Position numbers and translations under genes: made by a program. This document shows, in pieces, positions 18,322 through 27,049 of a DNA stretch of 64,000 nt (the stretch's first letter is position 1; each line of letters starts with the position of its first letter). A model generated the notes under the pieces. It was given only the letters and a program-made list of their open reading frames with translations. It was not told where the DNA came from and searched no databases. This stretch comes from Leptolyngbya sp. NIES-2104 (lineage in GTDB: Bacteria; Cyanobacteriota; Cyanobacteriia; Leptolyngbyales; Leptolyngbyaceae). The stretch lies in NCBI RefSeq assembly GCF_001485215.1, contig NZ_BBWW01000001.1:806001-870000 (forward strand), read 5' to 3'.

Positions 18322-21021
18322 CTATGGGTTTGATTCAACAGTTTCTTCGGTCTTCAATTCGGCTGCTTTTTTCGCCTTCACTTCTTGATACGCTTCTTGC
18401 CAGAAAAATAAATAAGCTGCTTCTAGCTCATCGCGATCATTCAGGAGCTTCTCAGGACGGGCGCGATAAACTTCTTCGTAAAGCTTGCGAAGAATGCTGT
18501 AGTACTGCTTGATCTGCTCAAACTTCGTTTCACCCACTCCAGTCTCTCGAATCCGATCAAGACGGGTGTGATATTTCTGGACTAAAGCACCAAAAATAAA
18601 GTCCAAATCCATGTGCGGCTTAACAGAACGAATTGCAGTAACAAAAGCCGTAAAAGGCTCGTTGAGCGAAGTTCGTCGAAAAGAACTTCCTCGTAAGTTC
18701 GCATGAGCCGCTAAACGAGCCGCTTCTCTCAAGTATTGTGTTAGTTCACTATTCTCATTGGGCATAAGGCTCTCCAGTAAATGATTGAGCGGATTGCGAA
18801 TTTTCTGCCAGCTTACTTCAAGATTTGGATTGTCTTGCTCCCGAAGAATCCAACGGAGCAAGACGTGATACAAACTGAAGGGTTTAGACGTTGCACGAGC
18901 CAGGTCATACAAGCAGTCGTCGAACTTTGGTAAGCTTGCTACGCCTTGAACTAGTCTGCCAATTGAGCGCAGACGATCGCGCACAACGATCGCATTCTCT
19001 CTGCTATATCGTCCCGTGCTTAACAATCGCATAAGTGCGGTCGGAATTCCTTCAACTCGCCCGTAAAAATCAGTTGAAGTTTCTATCTGCAAACTAGAAC
19101 TCAAGACAAACGGAAACCCAAGCTCTAGGGAAAGGGAAAGTTCTAATGCAAGTCGTAACGATTTTAATAGTGCAATAGAAGCATTGACTTCTCCCCACAC
19201 AATTGGAAGAACAACGGTATTGTGAACAAATTCTGGGCGACTTGGAAATGCAAACCCAACAACCTTACTTTCTCTAAACTCGATCGCATTATCTCGGTAG
19301 AGTTGAATTGCATCAACTGAAACAGGACCGTTTGATGCGTTGGTTGCTGCTAAATTAGTTAGGCATTCCCTCCAGATTCTAAGTAATTCCGGGCAACTCC
19401 CTTTTGGTAATGCCAGATGTAGGTAAAACGGTGGCTCTTTCTTCACGGCTGGAAAGCGTGCCCCGATCGCGAGCAGTTGATATGCTAATAATGTTGCAGG
19501 TTCAGCCTGTCTTCTTGGTTCTGCAATCATTCCACCGGGCAGACGATTGGAGAAAACCTGCACTTTAGTTCCGATTGGCATCGAAGAGACATCCTCAGTT
19601 GCTGTGACAGTCACGCCAAGTGAGCAACGCTGTTTAGGTTTTGCATCTGTATACCCTTTAAGCTCAGCAAATCCATTGAAAAGCTGGTGGTAAGGTAGGT
19701 TTAGATTCTTTGAGACTAATTCGACTAATTCTTTTGGTGCTTCCGATATTTCTTCATCACTGCCTAACTGACTCACTAATGTTTTTCTCATTTCAAGTGA
19801 TTCGAGTAGTGCATTTTTGATGCCGTTCAGTCCTTCGGACATCGCTTTAGCAGCAAACAAAGCTCTACCGTATTGTGGATCAAACTTTTCTAGGGCTTCT
19901 CGTTGTTGTGAAGAAAGACCAATTTGTGCTGCAATCCGATTCCAAGTCTCTTCAGTCGATAGACCCTGCCGATAGCTAATGAATGCAGCTTTCAGACCTT
20001 CTGATATCATATATTCGTCTGCTGTACTCGCTGGAAATAAATTAGCTGCTTGTGCTTGCAATACTGCTTCTGCTCCAGCATCTCGACTCCACTTTTCTAC
20101 ATCTTTCTGTAGTGTTTCCGCTTTGCAGTTTTTTCGCTTCTTTTCCAAACATGCTAGGACAACTTGCAGAACTTCAGCGTGATCATGCTGAACTGCGGGT
20201 GAAAGAATCCTAATCCCGTTGTTAGAAGGCTTTACAAGCTGTTCGATATTGTTACCAAAAACAGCATCTATTTTTGTTTGCCATCTAAGCGCGATCGCAT
20301 TAACTAAATCTTTTTCTGGCAAGCGTTCCCCTTCAAATAGTTCTCCATCTGGAAAAATAGCCAACGGAGTTAATCCTTCTCCAGACAAGACCTCTTCACA
20401 AGCTGCAAGCAATAAAGCACTGATATAGCCTCGGTCTTCAGATACTCGGATTCGGTACAAACGACTGGGGCGATCAAGCGCAACAGTCAATTCTTTTTCG
20501 ATTTTTCGATCAAGTTCAGACTGAGGTAAGTTCAAATCAAACAGATCGGCAGCGATCAAAATTGCAGCCCAACGATCGAGGTCTTCCAGCTCAGGAGGCT
20601 TTGCGATAAATAAAGTTCCGTCAGTTGCATGATGCCCAGAATGACGCTCAATCAGTCTTCTTGCGAGTTCAAGTGAGCCATCATCTGTGACAAAGCAATC
20701 GACCCCGACATACTCTAGTTGTTGTTTCAGGAAGGCTCGATCTCTTGCCAGCTTTTTCACAGACTGCTTTGATTGGTCTAGCTTGTTTAAGTCATGTACC
20801 GCAGTAGCTGCCAAGATTACCTTTCTCGTATCATCAGGAACCTCAGCGATTCGACTGACCGTCAGCACAAATTGACAAGCAGAATCAAAATGTTCTGCTA
20901 ATGTTCTGCCTTCTCTCACGCCAGATTGATGATGCGAGGTGTGGCGCTCATAAAGCAAAGGTCGAATTTTACTGAAATACTGTTCTTCCAGCGTTTCAGG
21001 CGGTTGATTCATTAATCTCAT
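18322..21021 (-). CDS. cas10d: Type I-D large subunit Cas10d (Csc3)
   Basis: An 899-residue protein with an N-terminal HD nuclease domain: H44, the H76-D77 pair in AVHDLNKL, and the later histidines in ERHSGHH (about 127-131). A long Cas10-like body follows. In type I-D this HD supplies the DNA-cutting activity that Cas3 provides in other type I systems. The segment around CSLGVTVTATEDV keeps only one cysteine, so a zinc ribbon is not obvious there. The ATG at 21021 has AAGGAG ten bases upstream; a second ATG lies three codons in. It is the first large gene of the cas operon, after a small wHTH gene. Confidence 0.95.
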   Translation of the reverse strand: MRLMNQPPETLEEQYFSKIRPLLYERHTSHHQSGVREGRTLAEHFDSACQFVLTVSRIAEVPDDTRKVILAATAVHDLNKLDQSKQSVKKLARDRAFLKQQLEYVGVDCFVTDDGSLELARRLIERHSGHHATDGTLFIAKPPELEDLDRWAAILIAADLFDLNLPQSELDRKIEKELTVALDRPSRLYRIRVSEDRGYISALLLAACEEVLSGEGLTPLAIFPDGELFEGERLPEKDLVNAIALRWQTKIDAVFGNNIEQLVKPSNNGIRILSPAVQHDHAEVLQVVLACLEKKRKNCKAETLQKDVEKWSRDAGAEAVLQAQAANLFPASTADEYMISEGLKAAFISYRQGLSTEETWNRIAAQIGLSSQQREALEKFDPQYGRALFAAKAMSEGLNGIKNALLESLEMRKTLVSQLGSDEEISEAPKELVELVSKNLNLPYHQLFNGFAELKGYTDAKPKQRCSLGVTVTATEDVSSMPIGTKVQVFSNRLPGGMIAEPRRQAEPATLLAYQLLAIGARFPAVKKEPPFYLHLALPKGSCPELLRIWRECLTNLAATNASNGPVSVDAIQLYRDNAIEFRESKVVGFAFPSRPEFVHNTVVLPIVWGEVNASIALLKSLRLALELSLSLELGFPFVLSSSLQIETSTDFYGRVEGIPTALMRLLSTGRYSRENAIVVRDRLRSIGRLVQGVASLPKFDDCLYDLARATSKPFSLYHVLLRWILREQDNPNLEVSWQKIRNPLNHLLESLMPNENSELTQYLREAARLAAHANLRGSSFRRTSLNEPFTAFVTAIRSVKPHMDLDFIFGALVQKYHTRLDRIRETGVGETKFEQIKQYYSILRKLYEEVYRARPEKLLNDRDELEAAYLFFWQEAYQEVKAKKAAELKTEETVESNP

Positions 21022-21081
21022 TATTCAAAATCTCCTTAGCTGGACGATTGGACAGTGAAGTTTGTCCGCTTAATTGCCCGT

Positions 21082-21270
21082 CTATGCGCCAATCTTTCGA
21101 TACTCAAATTGATTACTGTCTGATCGCCGTTTTTCAATCTGATAGTGGTGCTGATGAATCGCAACATGGATCGTTGCAGAGAATCGGTGTCCCACGTTTT
21201 CTACCAGTTCTTCGGTTGAATGCCAGTTTCCATCCGCCAAAATACGCTCCAGCTTCTCAAGTCTCGTCAT
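21082..21270 (-). CDS. Small winged-helix-like protein before cas10d
   Basis: A 62-residue protein. MTRLEKLERILADGNWHSTEELVENVGHRF reads in part as a winged helix-turn-helix (LEKLERILADGNWHSTEEL is the helix and recognition region). It has no other domain. It starts with ATG at 21270 and ends 60 nt before cas10d on the same strand, so it is probably the first gene of the cas operon. It may be an autoregulator or a small accessory protein. Confidence 0.7.
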   Translation of the reverse strand: MTRLEKLERILADGNWHSTEELVENVGHRFSATIHVAIHQHHYQIEKRRSDSNQFEYRKIGA

Positions 21271-21409
21271 AACTTATACCTCATCAATGCGTGAATGCCG
21301 GAAATTTAGAAAAGTTTGGACTTCTCAAACTGCCGTTGAATTGTGTCCGTAAAAGCTTGCTTGAATTGAATATAACAGCGATCATAAGGGAAGAAAAGAA
21401 GGTGAACGG
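21271..21409. promoter_or_regulatory. Divergent control region with candidate operator
   Basis: The 139-nt gap between the divergent starts of the cas operon and the WYL regulator. It contains an inverted repeat AGTTTG-N7-CAAACT at 21313-21331, a plausible operator for either flanking DNA-binding protein. This is inference from symmetry and position. Confidence 0.4.
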
Positions 21410-22291
21410 ATGAAGTGTCCGTACAAAATTATGAGTCGTAAAGGTCAGTCCATCACGTTATCGATCTCCGATCGCGATAAAGCCGAGTTAGAAGCTTTAG
21501 CGCTCGAACTTGGAATGACTTGGGGCGATCGCGCAAATATTTCAAAGCTGGTTGAAGCGATCGCTCGTCGCCAATTGACGATCGCCCCAAATCACGACTG
21601 GAAAACTGAGAGAATTCAAGCGCTGAATCAAGCGCGATCGGCTTTAGTAGATGCGGGAAGGATTGAAGATGCAGTCGCGATCGCACAACTTCTGATCGAG
21701 CGCAGTGAACTGACGATTCCCTTGAGAGCCGAGTTAGAACAATTCATTACCAAACCAATCGAGCCTTGGCGATTGCAGCTAGAGCGGTTCATCCGGCAAG
21801 AGCAGCCGTTTCAACTGTCGTATCAAGATGCAGCCGAGCGAGTTTGGCAATTTACGATTCGGTATGCAGCGATCGCATCTCATGAGGAGCGCCGATATCT
21901 TGATTGTTGGTGTGAGGAGACGGAAGGGGCGCAGGGATTGGTTGAGTTGCAGCACAATCGATCGCTGAGGCTCGATCGCATTACGGATGCGGCGGTGAAT
22001 CGAGCGGCGGGATCGTGGCGATCGACGGGATTAGCGGCGATTTTAGTCGAGCTGCATTTGTTTCGGGGGTTGGCGTTTGCCTATCGAAGTAAGACGGCGA
22101 TCGATGTGGTGAATGAGTGGCATGAGGAGTTGCCGCAGGTGCGACGAGTGGTGCGGCAGGTGACGAGTACGTTTTGGTTGGTTCGGGAGATTTTGCGGTA
22201 CGGGCAGGATTGCGAGGTGATTGCGCCGGAGAGTGTGCGGGAGTTGATGAGACAGGAAGTTTTGGGGATGCGCGATCGCTATGAGATTTAG
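21410..22291 (+). CDS. WYL-domain transcriptional regulator of the CRISPR locus
   Basis: A 293-residue protein. The N-terminal part (ISDRDKAELEALALELGMTW) looks like a ribbon-helix or HTH DNA-binding segment. The C-terminal half contains a WYL-type core: RYLDCWCEE, ELQHNRSLRLDRI and a C-terminal REILRYGQDCEVIAP segment. The related WYL protein Sll7009 of Synechocystis is a negative regulator of its type I-D CRISPR array, so the role here is probably similar. The ATG at 21410 has GAAGG seven bases upstream. It is divergent from the cas operon and just upstream of leader 2. Confidence 0.87.
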   Translation: MKCPYKIMSRKGQSITLSISDRDKAELEALALELGMTWGDRANISKLVEAIARRQLTIAPNHDWKTERIQALNQARSALVDAGRIEDAVAIAQLLIERSELTIPLRAELEQFITKPIEPWRLQLERFIRQEQPFQLSYQDAAERVWQFTIRYAAIASHEERRYLDCWCEETEGAQGLVELQHNRSLRLDRITDAAVNRAAGSWRSTGLAAILVELHLFRGLAFAYRSKTAIDVVNEWHEELPQVRRVVRQVTSTFWLVREILRYGQDCEVIAPESVRELMRQEVLGMRDRYEI

Positions 22292-22347
22292 TGAGAAAAA
22301 ACTCGACAGGATTGGTCGATCGATTTATGATTAGGCAGGATTCTGAC

Positions 22348-22531
22348 GAACCGAAGCGGGGTCAAAAACCCTGGGAGGTTCGCCAAATCTCTAGAACCAA
22401 GACAATTCAATATTTGTAGCAATTCGTCAAGTTGCCACCGCTGTAGAATAAAGGCTGGGATCGCTGTTTCAGACCACCTTTGCCAAAATCGGTTCTACAG
22501 CCCTTGTTCAGTAGGGGTTCTAGGTGGCGGA
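22348..22531 (+). promoter_or_regulatory. CRISPR leader of array 2
   Basis: Non-coding stretch between the WYL gene and the first repeat. It is homologous to the leader of array 1 read on the opposite strand. Shared blocks include CCCTGGGAGGTTCGCCAAAT, TAGAATAAAGGCTGGGATC and GGTTCTAGGTGGCG, the last ending within two bases of the first repeat. It is expected to carry the array promoter and the integration signal. Confidence 0.85.
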
Positions 22532-25131
22532 CGATCAACACACTTAATCCCGGCAACGGGACTGAAACTACATCTGATCGGAAGTCAGTTGACCTGCCTC
22601 GATCGATCAACACACTTAATCCCGGCAACGGGACTGAAACGTTGGCAATCAATCTCAGGGGGAAAATTACCTCTATCGATCAACACACTTAATCCCGGCA
22701 ACGGGACTGAAACTAAAACGTCAACTTAAAGAACTTGCAGAACAAGCACGACGATCAACACACTTAATCCCGGCAACGGGACTGAAACGGCACTCCGAAC
22801 AACTCAGGCTTTGCGTTCACTGTCTCGATCAACACACTTAATCCCGGCAACGGGACTGAAACTACCACCTGTTAAACCTTTTTCACAATTTGTGAAAACG
22901 ATCAACACACTTAATCCCGGCAACGGGACTGAAACATTAAAAAAGTGTTTAAAGTTTCTACAAACTGTTTAGCGATCAACACACTTAATCCCGGCAACGG
23001 GACTGAAACGAAATCATGACTCACAAAATTGTACCTTTTGAGAACGATCAACACACTTAATCCCGGCAACGGGACTGAAACATCATCATGAACGGATTGT
23101 CTCCGTCTGCGATGCCGCGATCAACACACTTAATCCCGGCAACGGGACTGAAACATTGGCATCATTAAACAAATTAGAAGACAGAAATAGACGATCAACA
23201 CACTTAATCCCGGCAACGGGACTGAAACAATTCCCACGGATAAGATATGGTTTCGGACAAGTCCGATCAACACACTTAATCCCGGCAACGGGACTGAAAC
23301 TGGAAACAGAATACAAGAATCACAAATTGATAAATGGGCGATCAACACACTTAATCCCGGCAACGGGACTGAAACGAAATCAATCCGGGTGTTTTAGTTC
23401 GATCTGGCGATTCTACTCGATCAACACACTTAATCCCGGCAACGGGACTGAAACTTCTCACGATCGCTTCGATGATTGCAACTAAAAAACCGATCAACAC
23501 ACTTAATCCCGGCAACGGGACTGAAACTCGATACATTGCCGATTCGGGGAGCGATCGCATCACGATCAACACACTTAATCCCGGCAACGGGACTGAAACC
23601 TTTTGCCAACGTCCCAATTGCCTGAATACACGCAGCGATCAACACACTTAATCCCGGCAACGGGACTGAAACTTGAGAGGACACACGCCATACAATCGAG
23701 TCGATAACCGACGATCAACACACTTAATCCCGGCAACGGGACTGAAACGTAGGCGGATCAACAAACGTCACAGAGCCATTTACCGATCAACACACTTAAT
23801 CCCGGCAACGGGACTGAAACTAGCGGATCAGTAACAGTTGTACAAGACAGCCCTACCGATCAACACACTTAATCCCGGCAACGGGACTGAAACTGCTCAT
23901 CCGATTTATGGAAAACAAGACGATTATTTCGATCAACACACTTAATCCCGGCAACGGGACTGAAACACCCTAATTGTTTTGGCTGCAAAACTGCTTCAGG
24001 AAACCGATCAACACACTTAATCCCGGCAACGGGACTGAAACCGATTGATTCAGGATGAAAAACCGAATTCTCTACTCGATCAACACACTTAATCCCGGCA
24101 ACGGGACTGAAACTTCAGAATTTCCCCGATCGTCCACAAAACCGCATACACGATCAACACACTTAATCCCGGCAACGGGACTGAAACCCGACTCCAAATC
24201 CGTCACCTTCACCCGCTCCGATCCGATCAACACACTTAATCCCGGCAACGGGACTGAAACGTAAAAAACGTAGGGAATCCGCCATATCCACCACCGGCGA
24301 TCAACACACTTAATCCCGGCAACGGGACTGAAACACGCGATCGCTCTTTCGGTCTGGATGCAATATAAGACGATCAACACACTTAATCCCGGCAACGGGA
24401 CTGAAACGAAAAGTTAGAAAAACAGACCGAAAATATGAGGACCGATCAACACACTTAATCCCGGCAACGGGACTGAAACAAATTGATCAAGACTCAAATA
24501 CCGGATATTCTGAACGATCAACACACTTAATCCCGGCAACGGGACTGAAACCCGATTCTTCCTCGTCATTCGTGTTAATTGCACCTCGATCAACACACTT
24601 AATCCCGGCAACGGGACTGAAACATTAATCAATAATTACGCCTCGCTACGATACCAACACGATCAACACACTTAATCCCGGCAACGGGACTGAAACCTGT
24701 TGCACCCGCGCTACTCGTGAGCAGTGCCAAGCGATCAACACACTTAATCCCGGCAACGGGACTGAAACGCGGAAACAGAATACAAGAATCCCAAATTGAT
24801 AAACGATCAACACACTTAATCCCGGCAACGGGACTGAAACGCGCTGCCAATCGGATATTTGAGCAATCATCTTCTCGATCAACACACTTAATCCCGGCAA
24901 CGGGACTGAAACCAACTATGTACAGTCGATTTACAATGCTTCCCCCATCCGATCAACACACTTAATCCCGGCAACGGGACTGAAACATCCGCAGGCTAAA
25001 CAGTGGTGAAAGACTCTCAGGCGATCAACACACTTAATCCCGGCAACGGGACTGAAACGCTTTCTCTTCATTCAGAACGGCATTCCGACCGTGGCGATCA
25101 ACACACTTAATCCCGGCAACGGGACTGAAAC
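22532..25131 (+). CRISPR. CRISPR array 2, 36 repeats of 37 bp
   Basis: I counted 36 repeats of 37 bp from 22532 to 25095, with 35 spacers, mostly 35-39 nt and one of 42 nt (23376-23417). The repeat begins CGATCAACACACTTAATCCC and ends CGGGACTGAAAC; the ones I checked, including the last, look identical. The leader is on the left, so newest spacers are near 22569 and oldest near 25060. Two spacers, 23301-23338 and 24769-24803, are near-copies of each other. The final repeat is not degenerate, which is unusual for a trailer end. A gene begins 18 nt after the last repeat. Confidence 0.98.
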
Positions 25132-25149
25132 AAAACACAGCGAGGTTTG

Positions 25150-25449
25150 ATGAGATTTATGGATTTGAGAATCGTCAATTCGCTGCTTTTCATCGGTGAT
25201 TCAGCGGCTCCGAAACAAGTGGTCGATCGACTCGTGCATATTTCCAAATATCAAATCGTGCAAAGTCTAGAGAATTCTAGTCCTAAACTGGCTCGAATGA
25301 TTGACCTTGAATTGTTAAAAGAAGATGACAACGCATTTGATGACCCCCAAAATCCGGTAATTCGGGTGCGGGTGCGTTTAACAACGGTTGCGGTTGACCC
25401 AAAACAAGAGCGGGTGACAAAGCAAATTCAGATTGTTGTAGAGCGCTAA
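25150..25449 (+). CDS. Small unknown protein next to the CRISPR array
   Basis: A protein of about 99 residues that I do not recognise. It has a helical first half (QVVDRLVHISKYQIVQSLE) and a beta-rich end (IRVRVRLTTVAVDP). It is acidic in the middle and has no signal peptide or membrane segment. The start is uncertain: ATG 25150 has GAGG four bases upstream, and ATG 25159 (MDLRIV) is an alternative. It begins 18 nt after the last repeat of array 2 and ends 66 nt before the CHAT-GUN4 gene on the same strand, so it may be its partner, and array transcripts may run into it. Confidence 0.7.
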   Translation: MRFMDLRIVNSLLFIGDSAAPKQVVDRLVHISKYQIVQSLENSSPKLARMIDLELLKEDDNAFDDPQNPVIRVRVRLTTVAVDPKQERVTKQIQIVVER

Positions 25450-25515
25450 TCAGTAAACGAACTTAGTTCCAATGTAGCTGACTTTTGGTAAAACGTTGAA
25501 ATCCAGTACTATATC

Positions 25516-26952
25516 ATGAAAATTTTGTTCCTTTCAGCCAATCCGCCAGGAAGTGCCCGATTAGATCTAGAAGAAGAAGTTAGCAGAATCGAGGAGGGTT
25601 TGCAGCGCTCAAAGCTGAATGGTCAATTTGAGCTTGTCACGAAATGGGCAATTGATTCTCATACTCTACGACGTGCGCTGCTTGAAGAAAATCCTGATGT
25701 GGTGCATTTTTCTGGACATGGCGAAGGGCAGTCAGGATTAGTCCTACTCGGTCAGAATGGGCAAGCAAAACCTGCAACGGGTGAAGCGCTTTCCGGGTTG
25801 TTTAAGCAGTTTCCGAACGTCAAGTGTGTGCTGCTGAATGCATGTTATGCGGAAGTGCAGGCGAAAGCAATTGTTCAGCATGTTGAATATGTGATCGGCA
25901 TGAAACAAGCGGTACGTGATGACGCAGCGATCGCATTTGCAACCGGATTTTATGATGGTTTAGGGTATGCGAAATCGATCGAGGTCGCGTTTGAACTCGG
26001 TCGCAATGCGGTTCAATTTGAACTGGCAAGTTTTTCTGGAACAACGCGAAAATTGATTCCCGTGGCTGAGGACGTTGAACCACTACCGGATCATCTGATT
26101 CCAGTGCTGCTTAAAAAAGAGCCAGGTTCGACTAAAAGTGCAATTTACTCGAATCGCTCTTCTGAAGCGAGTTCGTTCTCCCAAAAGCTGAGAACAGAAA
26201 ATAATATCACTCAAACAGAGGCGGTGAGAATTTATCGAGAACGGGTTCAAGAGTTTTTGAGCGATCGAGCATTAACACCCATTGAAACGGCTCAACTTGC
26301 TATTCTTGCGAAAATTTTGGGACTTTCTGAGACTGAGGTAGATCGAATCTTACAAGAAGAACAAAACCAGCAATCGAATGTACCATCGGCTCCAACTGGG
26401 CGATCGTGGTTTCAAAGCGTTAGCAAGGTTAAGAACTATTTAATTGCAGGTGCAGTTCTTTTAACTGTATCAGCAGGAGGTTTTTTCGCCTATGAGCAAT
26501 CTGCCGCTAAATACCCGAAATTACAAAGCCTGCTCAGTGCCGGGGCTTGGAAAGATGCCGATGAGGAAACCGCTCGTATATTGCGGAGAATTGCAAATCG
26601 GCAGCAAGACGAAGGTTTTAGAGCAGAAGACTTTAAACAGCTTCCTTGCTCTGAGTTAATCAGTATCAACAACCTTTGGGAGAAATACAGTAACAACCAC
26701 TTTGGTTTTCGCATCCAAAAGCAGATTTGGAACTCCACTGAGGTAAACAATGACATCAATAAGTTCAGTCTGCGGGTTGGGTGGCTACAGCGACAAAACA
26801 ATGGCTCACTGATTTGGGTGGGTCTGGAGCAAGCTTCTGACTTAAGCGCCCCAAGCGGAAGACTTCCATTGACCGTAACTTATCGCGGCGGTGACGGTGC
26901 TGGAAATTCACGCAGTAGCTATCTAGATCGGCTGACGCAGTGCATTCCGTGA
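25516..26952 (+). CDS. CHAT protease - transmembrane - GUN4 fusion
   Basis: A 478-residue protein. The N-terminal CHAT caspase-like domain (about 1-185) has the catalytic His in HFSGHG (H68) and Cys in LLNACYA (C110). A helical linker follows (about 228-282), then one membrane segment (about 308-326), then a GUN4 domain (about 333-455) with LLSAGAWKDADEET, LPCSELISINNLW and YSNNHFGFRIQ. GUN4 binds porphyrins and activates Mg-chelatase in chlorophyll synthesis; in cyanobacteria GUN4-like domains are also fused to kinases and proteases. Topology would place the two domains on opposite sides of a membrane. The substrate is unknown. It follows the small gene above and the CRISPR array. Confidence 0.9.
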   Translation: MKILFLSANPPGSARLDLEEEVSRIEEGLQRSKLNGQFELVTKWAIDSHTLRRALLEENPDVVHFSGHGEGQSGLVLLGQNGQAKPATGEALSGLFKQFPNVKCVLLNACYAEVQAKAIVQHVEYVIGMKQAVRDDAAIAFATGFYDGLGYAKSIEVAFELGRNAVQFELASFSGTTRKLIPVAEDVEPLPDHLIPVLLKKEPGSTKSAIYSNRSSEASSFSQKLRTENNITQTEAVRIYRERVQEFLSDRALTPIETAQLAILAKILGLSETEVDRILQEEQNQQSNVPSAPTGRSWFQSVSKVKNYLIAGAVLLTVSAGGFFAYEQSAAKYPKLQSLLSAGAWKDADEETARILRRIANRQQDEGFRAEDFKQLPCSELISINNLWEKYSNNHFGFRIQKQIWNSTEVNNDINKFSLRVGWLQRQNNGSLIWVGLEQASDLSAPSGRLPLTVTYRGGDGAGNSRSSYLDRLTQCIP

Positions 26953-26970
26953 ATCGCAAATTTCTAGCAC

Positions 26971-27010
26971 AAGGAGGATGAAGAAAGTGAACCCCGTTCC
27001 GAATGATTAA
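26971..27010 (+). other. Strong SD with 7-codon open frame
   Basis: A perfect AAGGAGG (26971-26977) is followed after nine bases by GTG at 26987 and a seven-codon frame (MNPVPND) ending in TAA at 27010, 40 nt before the catalase-family start. It may be a leader peptide or the remnant of a lost gene. Confidence 0.3.
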
Positions 27011-27049
27011 ACGATGATCGTTTGAACTCACCCCCAGGCACTTTACCGA

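Noticed and set aside
18322-21021. A type III CRISPR system because of a Cas10-like protein
   Set aside because: Csc1, Csc2 and a separate Cas3' helicase show that it is type I-D; there are no Csm or Cmr subunits.
22407-24965. Many short open frames on both strands with repeating INTLNPGNGTET or SVPLPGLSVLI motifs
   Set aside because: They are periodic translations of the array 2 repeat.
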